A stretch of DNA of 64,000 nucleotides from Wolfiporia cocos (lineage: Eukaryota > Basidiomycota > Agaricomycetes > Polyporales > Phaeolaceae): assembly GCA_029448655.1 (NCBI GenBank), contig JACCLO010000026.1, positions 1 through 64,000 on the forward strand, in the 5' to 3' direction. Positions within the stretch are counted from its first letter, which is position 1. Each line of letters starts with the position of its first letter. Positions 18,522 through 29,511 of this stretch are shown one piece after another. The position numbers were made by a program, and so were the translations under genes. The notes under the pieces were generated by a model. That model ran no database searches. It worked only from the letters and a program-made list of their open reading frames with translations, and was not told the DNA's origin.

Positions 18522-20524
18522 GTTCCCAGTGCGGGCGCCGTTGTGAATGCTTTCTTCATGAATTCGAATGCTTTCTGTTCTCTCTCCGTCCATTGGAACC
18601 CTGTCCCTGTGACCGTTTTTGTGAGGTCTACCAAGGGTCGGGCGTGCGTAGAGTAGTGATCGATAAATTTCCGATAGAAGTTCGCAAATCCTAGGAAGGA
18701 TCTGACTTCTTTGAGATTTCGGGGAGTCGGCCATTCTTTAATCCCATTGAGTTTTGCTGGGTCCATCTGGATATTTCCTGGGGTGATGACTAGTCCCAGA
18801 AATTCGACTCTGTCGACACCGAAAGCGCATTTCTCGGGTTTCACAAAGAGGTGGTTATCCATCAATCTCTGGAGGATCCGCCGCTCCCGTTCCTTGTGTA
18901 TTTTCTCATTTTCTGAGAAAATGAGGATGTCGTCCATGTAAACGAGCACCCATCCTTCGAGGATTTCTTCTTTCAGGATTTCGTTCATCATTGCCTGAAA
19001 GGTCCCGGGTGCATTGCACAATCCGAAAAACATAACCGTGGGCTCGTACAACCCTCGGTTTGTTTTGAAAGCCGCTTTCCATTCGTCTCCCTTTTTGATT
19101 CGCACGTTGTTGTATCCCGCTCTGAGGTCCATTTTTGTGAAGATCTTTGCTCCTTTTAGCTTTTCCAGGAGCTCCGAGATCAGTGGCAAGGGATAGACGT
19201 TCTTTATCGTTCCTTCGTTCAGATATCGATAATCTTGACAGAGTCGTAGGCCGCTGTCTTTCTTTGGGACGAAAAAGAATGGTGACGCCATCGGGGATTT
19301 CGAAGGGACTATGAATCCCTTGGCCAAGTTTTCTTTTAGGAATTCGTCCAACGCCTGTTGCTCTTTAGGCGAGAGTGCATAGACTTTGCAGTCTTTAGGC
19401 ACGAAATCGGGTTTTAACTCGATTGCGTGGTCCCATGGTCTCGACGGGGGGAACGCTGCTGCGGACTCCTTACTGAACGTCTTGGCGAAGTCTAGTAGGT
19501 GTTTCGGGACCATCTCCTCAATCGTTCGTTCTGGTTCGGGGGTTTTTTGTGCGAATTCCTGGGATTTCGTTAGCGCTTTCCTGACAGCGTTGATGATTTG
19601 TATCTTTGTTCGGAACTTCTTTCGTGTCTCCCCTTTCTTTCCTATGATCCTAGGGTTATCTTTTGCGAAGCGTCGGATTGCTTCGTATTCTTCGGGAGTA
19701 TAGAGCCGTTGCGCCGTTTCTTCTGGCTGGTCCGTGGATCCGAACCCTTTCTCCCCTCGTTCTGTTTCATCTAGGTCTTCGACCTCTAAGATGTCGGGGG
19801 TGAGGTGTCGTTCGAAAATTATCTGGGCTATCCGCATGCCCGGAATAATTCTATGCGCTTTGTCTGAGTAGTTGAAGACAATGGCTCCGACGTCTCCTCG
19901 GTAGTCCGAGTCTATGACTCCGGCTTGTACTACCAATCCGTGTCTGAGGGTATTGCCTGATCGTCCGGCCAGCCTTCCATACGATCCCTTCGGGATCTTC
20001 ATTTTTACTCCTGTGGAGACGAGTTTCCATCCTCCGGCGGGAATCTCGGTTTCTTCTGCGGCGTAAAGGTCATACCCTGCAGCTTCTTGGGTCCCCCTTG
20101 TTGGAATTTTTCCTTCTGGGGCAACTACCATCTCCACCGTATCCATTCGGATCGTGGCTTCCTGTTTCTTTTCTTCTGCCCCTAGTATTGATCGTACATC
20201 GACCGTTTGGTCCTTCCAGTCGATCGTGGGGTTTTCGTCTTTCAGCCATCCATACCCTAGAATCATATTTTCTGTTCCGATTGATCCTACCAGGAATCGG
20301 ACTTTTCGCGTTTTCTGAGTCTTCGGATATCGTAGTAGTATGGTGGCTTCTCGGTCTATTCGCCCATCTTTGTTTTCTGTTCCGTCAACATTTTTTACGA
20401 TGATCGGGTTCTTCAAGGGTTGCGTGGGCACCTTGTATTTTTCTACTACTCTGCTGTGGATCAGGTTCGACATTGCTCCTGAGTCGATTAGTGCATTGCA
20501 CTTCACGGGTTTTGCCAGCGTCAT
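18522..20524 (-). pseudogene. pol: B Pol, N-terminal half: protease-dUTPase-RT
   Basis: Numbering from the MTLAKP methionine: protease with LIDSGA at 12-17; a complete dUTPase at about 139-266 with motifs [37 protein letters not shown] and RGEKGFGST; then RT with VYMDDILIF; then the start of RNase H, cut by LTR H. The frame is open upstream of this methionine in the -1 frame relative to gag and overlaps the gag end, so a -1 frameshift product is likely. dUTPase between protease and RT is a different placement from that in A (after the chromodomain). Confidence 0.92.
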
Positions 20525-20613
20525 GATTACCGGGATGAAGAGGGATCGATTCTTCTCGAATGAGGTAATTACATGCGCTGCTTTCTCGGAGGGTAAGACC
20601 GTGGGCTTCCCTC

Positions 20614-22461
20614 CTAGGCAAAATCCTGTTCTTCTACGAGCTGAGCTAGGAGCTCGGGGTTCTTGGCTTTCAGGGCCCTAATTGCCGTGACCGCTCTGTT
20701 AGCGGTGATGTATTCAGTCTCTTCCTCAGAGACTTCTTCAATGCGAGCTTCTTGCTCGGCTTCTTCTTCTTCGGTTTTTCGAGTAGTTCGTCTAGGGCGG
20801 GCTGGCTTCCTTGGCCTCTTTGGACAGTCTCGCGACATATGTCCTGGCTGATGACAGGTGAAGCATTTTCCCTTCTTGATGTGATCGTCCCTTTCCTGGG
20901 TGGTCATTCGATCTACATCCATCGCATTCGGATCTTTCGGTGCGGTTGTCTGTGGAGCACTAGTGCGTCCGTTATTCTGGTTCGAGGCTTGCCAAGCCTT
21001 TTTCTTGACAAACGGTTTGTCCCGTTTTAAGAATATCTTGTACGTATTTTCATAATACGAGGCAGCGGACTGCCATTCATCAATGGTCGCTGGTAGCGGC
21101 CGAACACCGATGATGTATCGGGTCGTATGTTCGGGTAACCCTTTCTCAAAGAGGGTTATGAGCAACGCGTTTCCGTCCGCGCTGTATCGATCGTACTGGG
21201 CCTTCCCGGCCAAGTTGTTGAACTCGGTGATATAATCATCGATGTCCTTCCTGTCCTGGGTTACGTCCAGGATTTTCTTCCGCGCCTTCTGTACCTCTTC
21301 GATGGCTCCGAAGGCTTTCTGGAAGTCTGCATCAAACTGTGCAAGACTAGGCGGGAAGAATCGTTTCGTCTGGGGGTTCGTATAAACCCGGTGATAATTC
21401 TGTTTCCATTGGCCCGTTTTCCCCTTGTTCGAAATATAAGAGAGGATAAAGATCACTCTCTGAACGTCGTTCTGGAACGACGTTTCGTACATCGTAAACC
21501 AGGAATTACACTGGTTTATGAAGTTCTGCATGTCGGATCGTTCCCCGTCAAATACGTCTGGGGGATTGATCTTTATCATCGGGGGTCGGTAGTACGGGTT
21601 CGGCGCCGGAGGTTGAGGCTGCGGCGCATTCGGTGGTGGAGGCCCTCCTGGGGGTCCTCCTCCTCCCGGGTATCCTCCACCCGGGTTTCCTGGGTTTCCT
21701 CCGGGGTTCCCTGGGTTCCCTCCAGGGTTTCCTCCTCCGGGGTTCGTGGGGGTTCCTCCTCCGAGTCCTCCAGGAGGGGGGGCATTCCCTCCTCCGAGTC
21801 CGAAGTTTCCTCCCAGTCCTCCTCCGCTTGTACCTGCGGAGGTTCGTCCAAATAGGCCTGAAGGCCATGTTCCTGGGTTTGTCGTTCCCATTCCTCCGCT
21901 TGGGCTAGTCCAAGACGGATTTCCTCCGCTACCCATTCCGGGTGCGTTCTGTGGGGGGTTTCCAAAGAGGTCTGTTCCTCCAGCCATAGGCCCAATCCCA
22001 CTCTGCGCAAAAGCAGATATAAATCCTGGAGGGTCCTGTCCTCCGGTCTGGCTGTTATCTGTTCCTGTAAAGTTTCCAGGATTTCTCCCATCATCTCCGA
22101 TGCGCTCAATTCCTGCCATTCCTGTGGCGCCCGAAGGCTGATTCGTATTTCCGTCGGCATCGAAGGTTCTGTTGATGGTTTCGGTTTCGTTTTCGGTCAA
22201 CGTCGCGGTTGACATCGGAGGGATTTCTCCGAATCGTTTGAACGCTTCACGCGTTATTTCCCAAGCGGTCGTTCTTGCGGAGGGGTATACTTCTACCCAC
22301 TTCGATGCCCTATCTTCTCTTGGAATGACAACAATTCCTCCGCGGTTACGGAAGGCTCCAATGGTGTCAGTCCACTCGTATCGGTTGAGTCTGTAGACTC
22401 CCTGAATGTCCTCGGGCAAGAGTTCAATCAGTCGTGCTGGGAATTCTGGTCCAAATATCAT
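20614..22461 (-). CDS. gag: B Gag with Gly/Pro-rich linker and zinc knuckle
   Basis: 615 residues. A conserved N-terminal block ([15 protein letters not shown], shared with D as DLPTRLIEILPEAYR) is followed by a long Gly/Asn/Pro-rich low-complexity region (about 170-285), a retrotransposon Gag core (about 295-480), and a CCHC knuckle ([14 protein letters not shown]). It ends EEQDFA, with pol continuing in the -1 frame. The start lies 46 bp inside the 5' LTR. Open throughout, it was probably functional until recently. Confidence 0.92.
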   Translation of the reverse strand: MIFGPEFPARLIELLPEDIQGVYRLNRYEWTDTIGAFRNRGGIVVIPREDRASKWVEVYPSARTTAWEITREAFKRFGEIPPMSTATLTENETETINRTFDADGNTNQPSGATGMAGIERIGDDGRNPGNFTGTDNSQTGGQDPPGFISAFAQSGIGPMAGGTDLFGNPPQNAPGMGSGGNPSWTSPSGGMGTTNPGTWPSGLFGRTSAGTSGGGLGGNFGLGGGNAPPPGGLGGGTPTNPGGGNPGGNPGNPGGNPGNPGGGYPGGGGPPGGPPPPNAPQPQPPAPNPYYRPPMIKINPPDVFDGERSDMQNFINQCNSWFTMYETSFQNDVQRVIFILSYISNKGKTGQWKQNYHRVYTNPQTKRFFPPSLAQFDADFQKAFGAIEEVQKARKKILDVTQDRKDIDDYITEFNNLAGKAQYDRYSADGNALLITLFEKGLPEHTTRYIIGVRPLPATIDEWQSAASYYENTYKIFLKRDKPFVKKKAWQASNQNNGRTSAPQTTAPKDPNAMDVDRMTTQERDDHIKKGKCFTCHQPGHMSRDCPKRPRKPARPRRTTRKTEEEEAEQEARIEEVSEEETEYITANRAVTAIRALKAKNPELLAQLVEEQDFA

Positions 22462-22495
22462 GTGCCCTTACACCGTGGTAGGTGAGGGAGTGATA

Positions 22496-22506
22496 AGCTC
22501 GACCTT
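22496..22506 (-). other. Self-primer binding site of B
   Basis: On the minus strand AAGGTCGAGCT lies 1 nt inside the 5' LTR. It exactly complements AGCTCGACCTT in the LTR (22832-22842), which is 34 nt downstream of the minus-strand TATAAAA (22870-22876). Confidence 0.8.
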
Positions 22507-22507
22507 C

Positions 22508-23215
22508 TGTTACGGGTCGAATACCCGTTCGTATATTCGAATTGCGAATATAGATCGTTCTTCTGCACGTAGGCACGTTGCCGTATGCAAGGCAAATACT
22601 CGTTAGATGCCTTCGGGTCCTAAGTGAAGTCCTTAGGAGATCGGTTAATATCCAATACGCGTTAGAGGATATAATCTGTTCAGATGCGAGTCGAATAGAA
22701 TACAAGACTCGCCTAAGTCCGAGAAGTCAGTGTGCACTTCGAGGACTTAGTCGTTCGGTTGCTCGAGTGAGAAATACTGAGCGTAGTTTCCTACGTTTGA
22801 GAACGAGTATAAGACTTCTTGTTTGTACAACAAGGTCGAGCTGAAGAGCCTCGACGGTAAGTACATGCATTTTATACTACGCTAGGTTTCAGGGGTCAAG
22901 TCTGTCCCAGATGCCACCGATACTATCTACGTTATAGTCCCAAACGTTTGATAAGTATGGAGTGATATATCTGAGGCGATGGATAGGGATGATGGCGGTT
23001 GAACGCCATCTATCAGCTAATAAACGATGAACGTGAAACGGTGGCAGGGTTGGACCTGCCAAAGATGAAACGAGCCCTACGGACTAGTACAACTGGGGAT
23101 GCGCCCAGTAAGATCACGAGTGGCCAGGGGAGTTGGTTGCGCAACAAGTCCCTGTATCGTATTCGCCTAGTGGTGAGTTCTGTCGATATTCGAAAAATTT
23201 AAAATAACTGTAACA
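22508..23215 (-). repeat. B-family LTR, mosaic (5' LTR of B, inserted in D)
   Basis: TGTTAC..GTAACA, 708 bp. R-U5 (22508 to about 22855) is identical to the left B LTR; U3 (about 22856-23215) is diverged. Its right flank is element D pol, while the left LTR lies in unrelated sequence. Confidence 0.9.
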
Positions 23216-24715
23216 TCGCCTTCCCATGAGTCTTCCGCCGATGGGTAGCCTTTCCAGTGGACGAGGTATTGCTTCTTCCCTCGGTATTGTTGTTGGTTCA
23301 GGATGGCTTCGACTTCATACTCTGCTTCCCCGTCGACTAATTCCGGGGGCGGCTTCATATGATTGGGTCCGTGCACCCTTGTCTCATTGAACGGCTTCAG
23401 TAGGGTTGCATGGAAGACCGGATGTACCTTCCATCGCAGTGGTAGGGCTAGTCGATAAGTTACATTCCCAAGCTTTTCCATGATAGTGAATGGTCCCTCT
23501 CTTTTGGGGGCAAGTTTCCGAGATTCGTATGGGAGGTGGAGGTTCTTGGCATCGAGCCAGACCTTGTCCCCTTTGTCGAATTTAGGGAGGTCTCGTAGGG
23601 TCCTTCCTGCCATTCGCTTCTGCATTAGCTCATGAGCGGCAATTGCCTTTTCCCTTGCTTCTCGTGCGGCTTTTAGTCGGTCAGCTGCTGCTGGTACCTG
23701 GGTGGTTTTAACTTCGTCTGGTAATCCTCTCGGGATGTATCCCATGATTACTTCTGTAGGGGCAGGCCGCCCCTCCGTCCTTCGTGTGTTGTGAGCGAAT
23801 TCTACGTCTGCTAACCGCGTCGCCCAAAGTCTTGGGTCGTTCATACAGTATATGCGCAGGTAGACTTCGATTTGTTGGTTCATTCTTTCTGTCTGTCCAT
23901 CTGTCTGTGGGTGATAGGCCGTGCTGAGGGCGGACTCGATTCCAAGGACTTTACAGAGTCCTTGAAAGAGCTTGGACGCGAATTGTGGTCCTCGATCGGA
24001 TATGATTTTTCGGGGGAGTCCGTACTTCGAATAGATTTGCCGATGGAATATGTCAGCTGCCCCTTCGCTGGTGATGGTCTTGCTGCATGGGGTTAGCGAT
24101 ATCGCCTTGGACGACCCATGATCGACGATGACCATGATCGAGTCATACTTCCCTACCGGGGGAAGGTCCGTGATGAAGTCAACTGAGCATTGCGAAAAGG
24201 GGAGGGCATCCTTTTTTGTCGGAATCGGTTGTAGTGGCGGCTTCGTCAGGTTTCTGTCGGGTTTCATTTGCTGACATATGGCGCACCCTTTGACGTATTC
24301 TGCCACCGTTTTTCGGAGATCAGGCCACCAGAAGTGTTCCTGTACTTTTAGCGTTGTCCCCCAGATTCCGGGGTGACCTGCTGTGATTGGATCGTGATAT
24401 CTAGAGACCACATCCCTTCTCAGGGCAGGGTCTTTGGGAACATACATTCGTCCTTTGTACAAGAGGACTCCTTCGCTGGACTGCCAGTCTTCCATTGCTG
24501 TCCTCAAAGGGGCAGTCTCTCCTTGTTCCAGGGCGCGGAGAGCCTGTTCCGCGATCGGGTCGAAAGGCTTCGCGATCTTGATCCGATCGATGATCGGTAT
24601 CTCGATGGCGTGGACAAACAGTTCGTCGGGTAACATGAGGATGTTTTCGTTGTCATGTTCCGAGTTGTCTAGGTTCAGGAGACGTGAGAGAGTGTCTGCC
24701 ATTATTAATTTCTTT
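23216..24715 (-). pseudogene. pol: D Pol fragment: end of RNase H, integrase, chromodomain
   Basis: Reads KLIMADTLSRLLNLD onward, directly continuing the frame that stops at the A-prime insertion (LQHVPGK at about 34740). Integrase has HHCC (KGCAICQQM) and DDE residues in SVDFITDL, IISDRGPQF and GQTERMNQ. The chromodomain is cut after GYPSAEDSWE at 23216 by the B LTR. Confidence 0.9.
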
Positions 24716-25414
24716 TGTCACAGATTTGGGACATGCCACTATTTTTCCCGTATTTTTACCTATTTATCTGGTATTTCTACGACCTTGTAGACATTTACGC
24801 TGCTAAGCGCCCGTCTACACGTACACGCAAACAAACAACACGTACACAACACGGTATACGTCCACCAGTCATAACAACACGTACATAACACGTTTGTACG
24901 CGTCAATGACTCAGCGGACTAACCTCCGGTGTCACGCGCCTTACTCATATCCCGGTACCGGGCTATGTCAGTACAATTGGATAAGCGGCCCGCTCGTTAT
25001 CACATGCCAATGCCCTCACGATTACTCATATTCCGATACCGGTATATAAGAATCACATGCATGGCTTACTAACGTAGCTACAGCCACTTCCACAACATGG
25101 ACCTACGGTCCAAACAAACGATCTTACTGGTGCGGCCATTACCGGCGCACATGGTCTATTGTAGTTTACGACTTAACCATATTAGTTATGTCTGCGCACA
25201 GACCACCTTCATGTTTGGCTCCCTTACCGGTAACCAAACAAAGCATGTATATAAGTAGGGCTATCACTGCGGATAAGCCTTAGATTTGTTCTCTGCATTC
25301 GCACAGTTACATAACATCTCTGCTTGCGCCCACTAGCCTCCTCACCAACCTCCAGCAACTCCTTCAAGTCGCTTATTAGGTTATAGTGTGAGTCCCACAG
25401 TCTAGTCTGTGTCA
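24716..25414 (+). repeat. A-prime 5' LTR with TATA and primer sequence
   Basis: TGTCACAGAT..CTGTGTCA. A TATA box (CATGTATATAAG, about 25246-25257) is followed 34 nt later by AGATTTGTTCT (25282-25292), complementary to the PBS AGAACAAATCT at 25417-25427. Confidence 0.95.
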
Positions 25415-26435
25415 TAAGAACAAATCTCCCCCATACCCCCACCCTTGCGCTTGCGCTTGGGTCTGGGTTTCTATCCTACAGGGGCTACTACTTGTTGCTG
25501 CGCACATCCCTTTCTGCCTGACAAGGCGATTGGGGTGATAGTTGAGATCTGGGGGATACATCACCATTCTCGGCAGAGGATTGGCAACCAGGGAAGCCAC
25601 ACCGCCTTTTTAGGCAGGAGGCCTACCTAACCCGGACTCCAGGGTCAAGGAGACATGGTCCTCGCTGACAAGCTTGGACTATGCGCGGTTAAGACCCGCC
25701 TGTGGAGAAAAGGGGACGGTCTGCCTGTGTGCGCCCAACCCCCTGTCATGGCAAGCGTTGTTCAGCGCCCCATCACTATCCACAGGGTCATCATTATGAT
25801 GGCATGGGAATTTTCCAAAGCCGCCTCCCAGGCGTAAGGGACCTGCTTTGAACCCGTTATGGGAAAAGCAGTGAGGGGGGTGACGTAAAAAATCACCCTG
25901 CCATAGGTCACTCGCGGTAGCCAATAGCATAAGTCCTCCGGGCAGCTCGGCGTGCGAGCATGGGTCAAACGGATTTGGGGCCCCATTGGAAGAGAAGCGC
26001 GTGGCCCACTCCTTCGGGATGTGGAGCGCTGCTGTCTCGCGATCTTAGATCGACAGTGGTTTTTTAGCCCTGATGTGACACCCATGTGGCTACAGGCGGC
26101 AACCTCATTGTTGAAGCATGGACAGGCTAAGGGATGTAAAATCCCAGCCACTTTCCGGCATCGTCCCTCCGGGGCGGTGTCGTGTATCCGAATCCCAATC
26201 ATCTGACCCAGGAACCGGCCTGGCAGTCAGCAACTCTACCCCTGGAGTCGGCGCCTCTGACCGTTAGGGTCATGCGAATATCCGCGCCGTCTCGGCACAG
26301 GGTTTGCGCGCAACATAAGAGTAATTATGCCCCGTAGTACACCTTCTTTGCTCCTGAAAAGGAGTCCACTACCCTACCTTACATAATCCCTTTTATTCCT
26401 GTTCTTGGACGTATCACTGGGAAACTTCGTTTCTC
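25415..26435 (+). other. A-prime 5' leader with self-primer site
   Basis: The PBS at 25417-25427 opens a 1 kb non-coding leader that closely matches that of A, including a 60-codon short ORF (25655-25837) unchanged between copies. Confidence 0.65.
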
Positions 26436-27360
26436 ATGAAGGCTGCACTTTCTAGAATCATGCCCCGCGTTACCCGTCGCACCCGTGGCTCCTCCACTGC
26501 CCCTTACGTTAAGCCGGCAAAGCGGTCCCTTCTCAGCCGCATCGACACCGCCGACATTCCTCGGGCAGAGGACGTCACCTACACGCTTCCTGTAAAGGAA
26601 GACTACACCGGGAAGCTCCATCTTTGGGAGATTCCCGTCCACATGCCAAAGCACATCGCTGAGGCTGGGAAACCCGCTCCTCGACCTCCCAAGCCAGTTC
26701 CACTCGCCAAGCGAATCTGGACAGAGGAAGAGAAGCTAGCCGCATTCCATTACCGCCATGGAGAACCTCATCGAACTCCGCGAACTCAACAAGCTCAAGC
26801 TCGCCCGCGATAAGCTGAATAAGCGAATCGCCGCCAAACAAGCCGCCAAGGAAGCCAAGCAAGCAGCTTCTTCACTGGCCCTCCGTCTCTCCAGCCCGGC
26901 GGCCGGACCTTCTGTTCCGGCCAACCACAAGATTCTCGACCCTTCCCTCGTCTTCGGGAAGAAGAAACCCCTCCAAGCATGCGATCAAGTTATTCCCATG
27001 CTAGAAGGCACTCTCACTCGCCTTACTCCTCTCGCCAACCACCCCCCTAATTACCCAGGCTTCCATATGGAAAACGACATGCGTTTCCATACTATGGTAG
27101 TAGAATTGGAGGACTTGGTGGATAACGTAAAGGATAGAGCGAGACGAGGGAGGATCACCAATAGAGACTGGAGAATTATGAAAAAGTATTGCAAACAGCT
27201 CGGCAATATTTCCTTTTTGGATTGGCGTACGGACTTAGCTCGTATCGTAGCAGAATGCGTAGCGCTACAAATTACTTTTGCCTTCGGTGTAACACCACCT
27301 GACAAGGTGGCAGGGCCCTCAACTACTTCGGTAGAAGAGGATATACTCGCGATTGTATAG
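26436..27360 (+). pseudogene. A-prime ORF0, frameshifted
   Basis: Homologue of 13361-14284. The first about 100 codons and the last 200 match A, but one inserted base at about 26746 shifts the frame between them. Both segments are otherwise strongly conserved, including the C-terminal block ending EEDILAIV. Confidence 0.85.
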
Positions 27361-27504
27361 TAGAAATACTATCATCTTTTAACTCTGAAATAGAGTGCGA
27401 GTGTGATCTATAACGAAAGTTCGCAGCTTTCAAAACCAATCCCTTCTTAAGAATCTAAGACAATGAGTAACCGGAAACTAACATTCGTCACAAACAGATT
27501 CACA

Positions 27505-29511
27505 ATGTCCTCCACCTCCTCCGTCAGCACCCCCCTCGCTCCCCGCAAGATGCGCCTCCGCTCAGAAGGTCCGGTGACCCCGGTAGCTGGTCCCTCGGGA
27601 ACCCAGCAACTGGTGACGCTGGAGCACCTAAGCGAGGGAGAGAAGAAGAAGAGAAGAGGAAGGAGAAGAGGAAATGCCGGAGTTCGCTCCCCCGCAAAGG
27701 GAATCTCCGACCAACCCCATGGGTACACGCCCAGGCTCCCCCATTGCCGGATACCCACCGGCTCAGTCGAACTCGCCCTATCGGGCCCGCCACCACCCTG
27801 GAAATGGAATTTTCGGGTCCGACACGACAGACCAATGTCGCTGTCGAGAACAACCTCAAGGCGTACCTTCCTGAGGAGGAACACCACAAGGTGGATGGGT
27901 CCATACATGGGCCAATCATCGATGCCGCCGTACAACGAAGTGCGGCCATAAGCCATGACACCACCGACACCCTAGGTCGAATGGTGCACGCCCGCCTGGA
28001 GCGTATCCATGAACGAATCGATTCCCTGGCTGGGCAATCCAGGGCAATCGAACAGAAGGCCCAAGACGAGCTACACGAAGCGGTCAATTCGGTCCGGAAC
28101 GAGGTATTGTCCACCATGGTGGACCTCGGCAAGGAACTCCGACAGGAGTACACCGCCAAGCTCTCCGAAATGGAGAAGCAGCTCCGAAAGGACTACCGGT
28201 CTCGGCTCGACGACCTCGAGGATGCGTTCGCCGAGCGTATGGAGAAGGTTGAGGAAGAACTTCGGAGGAGCCGCAAGAATCCCTCCGTTCCCAACCCTCC
28301 CGGTGTCCGCACGCCCCCGGAAGAACCCGCACCGGCCCCCGGTCATGCTCAAGCCAGAGCAGCCGAGGCCGCTGCCGCCGCACAAGCCGCAGCCGCTGCT
28401 GCAGCAGCCGTCGCCCCGCAGATTCCAGGTCTGCCTCAAAACCTGAAAATCCCCCCTCCCCCCGAATTCTCTGGGTCATCTGGAAAGGTGACTGCGCAGG
28501 AATGGGTGGAGAAGATGGGCCTGTACTTCGGTACGCTCAGGGTCTACGATGACCATGACCGTATCACCACGGCCCTCTTCCGCGTCACAGGGGACGCATA
28601 CAAATTTTTCTCGCCTCTCATCAAGAAGGCAGGAAACGGTGAACCTCTCGGCACCTGGGAGGACTTCACCAAATCCGTAATGGTGCAATATGGGAAGATG
28701 ACGGATAAGGAGATAGCCAAGAAGGAAATTCGCGGCTACTACGGCACGAAGGGCAAGGAACTGGCAGAATCGAACTATTTCAATTACTGCGAACGGTTCC
28801 GCACCCTCGGCCGACTCTCCGAAACCGCCAACGAGACTCTGGTGTGGGAATTCACCGAGACTCTCCCCGAAAAGGTTAAGGACACCTTAAACGTCCTCGG
28901 CAAGACTCCGTTCTTCAAGGCCCCGACCGACATCGAGCCTCTGATCGACTTCGCTCTAGGAAATGTATCAGACAGTCATATCCATGACAAGATCAAGGGC
29001 TCGATCTTCGAGAAGGCCGGCAAGAAGGACTCGGCACCTGCCGAAAAGAAGGAGACGTCCTCCGCTTCTGCAAAGAAGTCGGAGAAAAAGAAGGACAAGG
29101 GAAAGGCGCCCGCCAAAGCCCCCGCCGACACCAGCCAATGCCGTCTGCACCTACTGCAAGCAGACGGGACACTATTTCAACAAGTGTCCTAAGCTTGCCG
29201 CGGACAAGGCTGCGGGAACGTTCGTGCCTGCCGCTCAGCGGGCCGAACAACAAAGGGCGAAGGATGCAGCTGCCGCGTCTGGAAAGACCACGGCTGCTCC
29301 TTCGGGTAGTGGAAAGGGACAGGCTTCTGGCAAGAAGCCGTACTCGGCGCCCCCCGCGGATGGCAAGACGTATCGTGCCCGAACGATCTGGGAAGAAGTG
29401 ACGGCTGACTCAAGCTCAGCAGGACCCTCGGCCCCCGCCACCACCGTCGCCAATGTCGGGACCATCTCGGTTCCCCTCGCCCCAACCACACGTCTCGAAG
29501 ACGTTCTGTGA
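27505..29511 (+). pseudogene. gag: A-prime Gag, frameshifted
   Basis: Matches A Gag from MSSTSSVSTPLAP to the end TTRLEDVL, but in at least three frames: N-terminus from 27505, the central Gag core within 27744-29192, and the zinc-knuckle C-terminus within 28963-29511. Breaks lie near the glutamate run (about 27650), near 28960 and near 29130. The segment about 27700-27950 is noticeably more diverged from A than the core. Confidence 0.88.

Larger units (their letters stand above)
4213..23215 (-). mobile_element. Ty3/Gypsy chromovirus 'B', interrupted twice
   Basis: A minus-strand element: LTR (22508-23215), PBS, gag, pol (protease-dUTPase-RT-RNase H-integrase-chromodomain), accessory ORF3, LTR (4213-4923). 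Removing element A (5997-16004) and solo LTR H (18000-18516), each with its own target duplication, leaves a nearly intact 8.5 kb element with open gag and ORF3. The outer flanks (ACGTC on the left, TCGCC on the right) do not match and the two LTRs differ only in U3, so the right LTR is probably recombinant. Confidence 0.88.

Noticed and set aside
21391..22141. Long plus-strand frames opposite B gag
   Set aside because: Shadows of the Gly/Pro-rich coding region of gag; composition explains the lack of stops.
4213..23215. The two B LTRs as an ordinary LTR pair of one insertion
   Set aside because: Flanks do not match and U3 regions differ while R-U5 are identical, so the right LTR is treated as recombinant.
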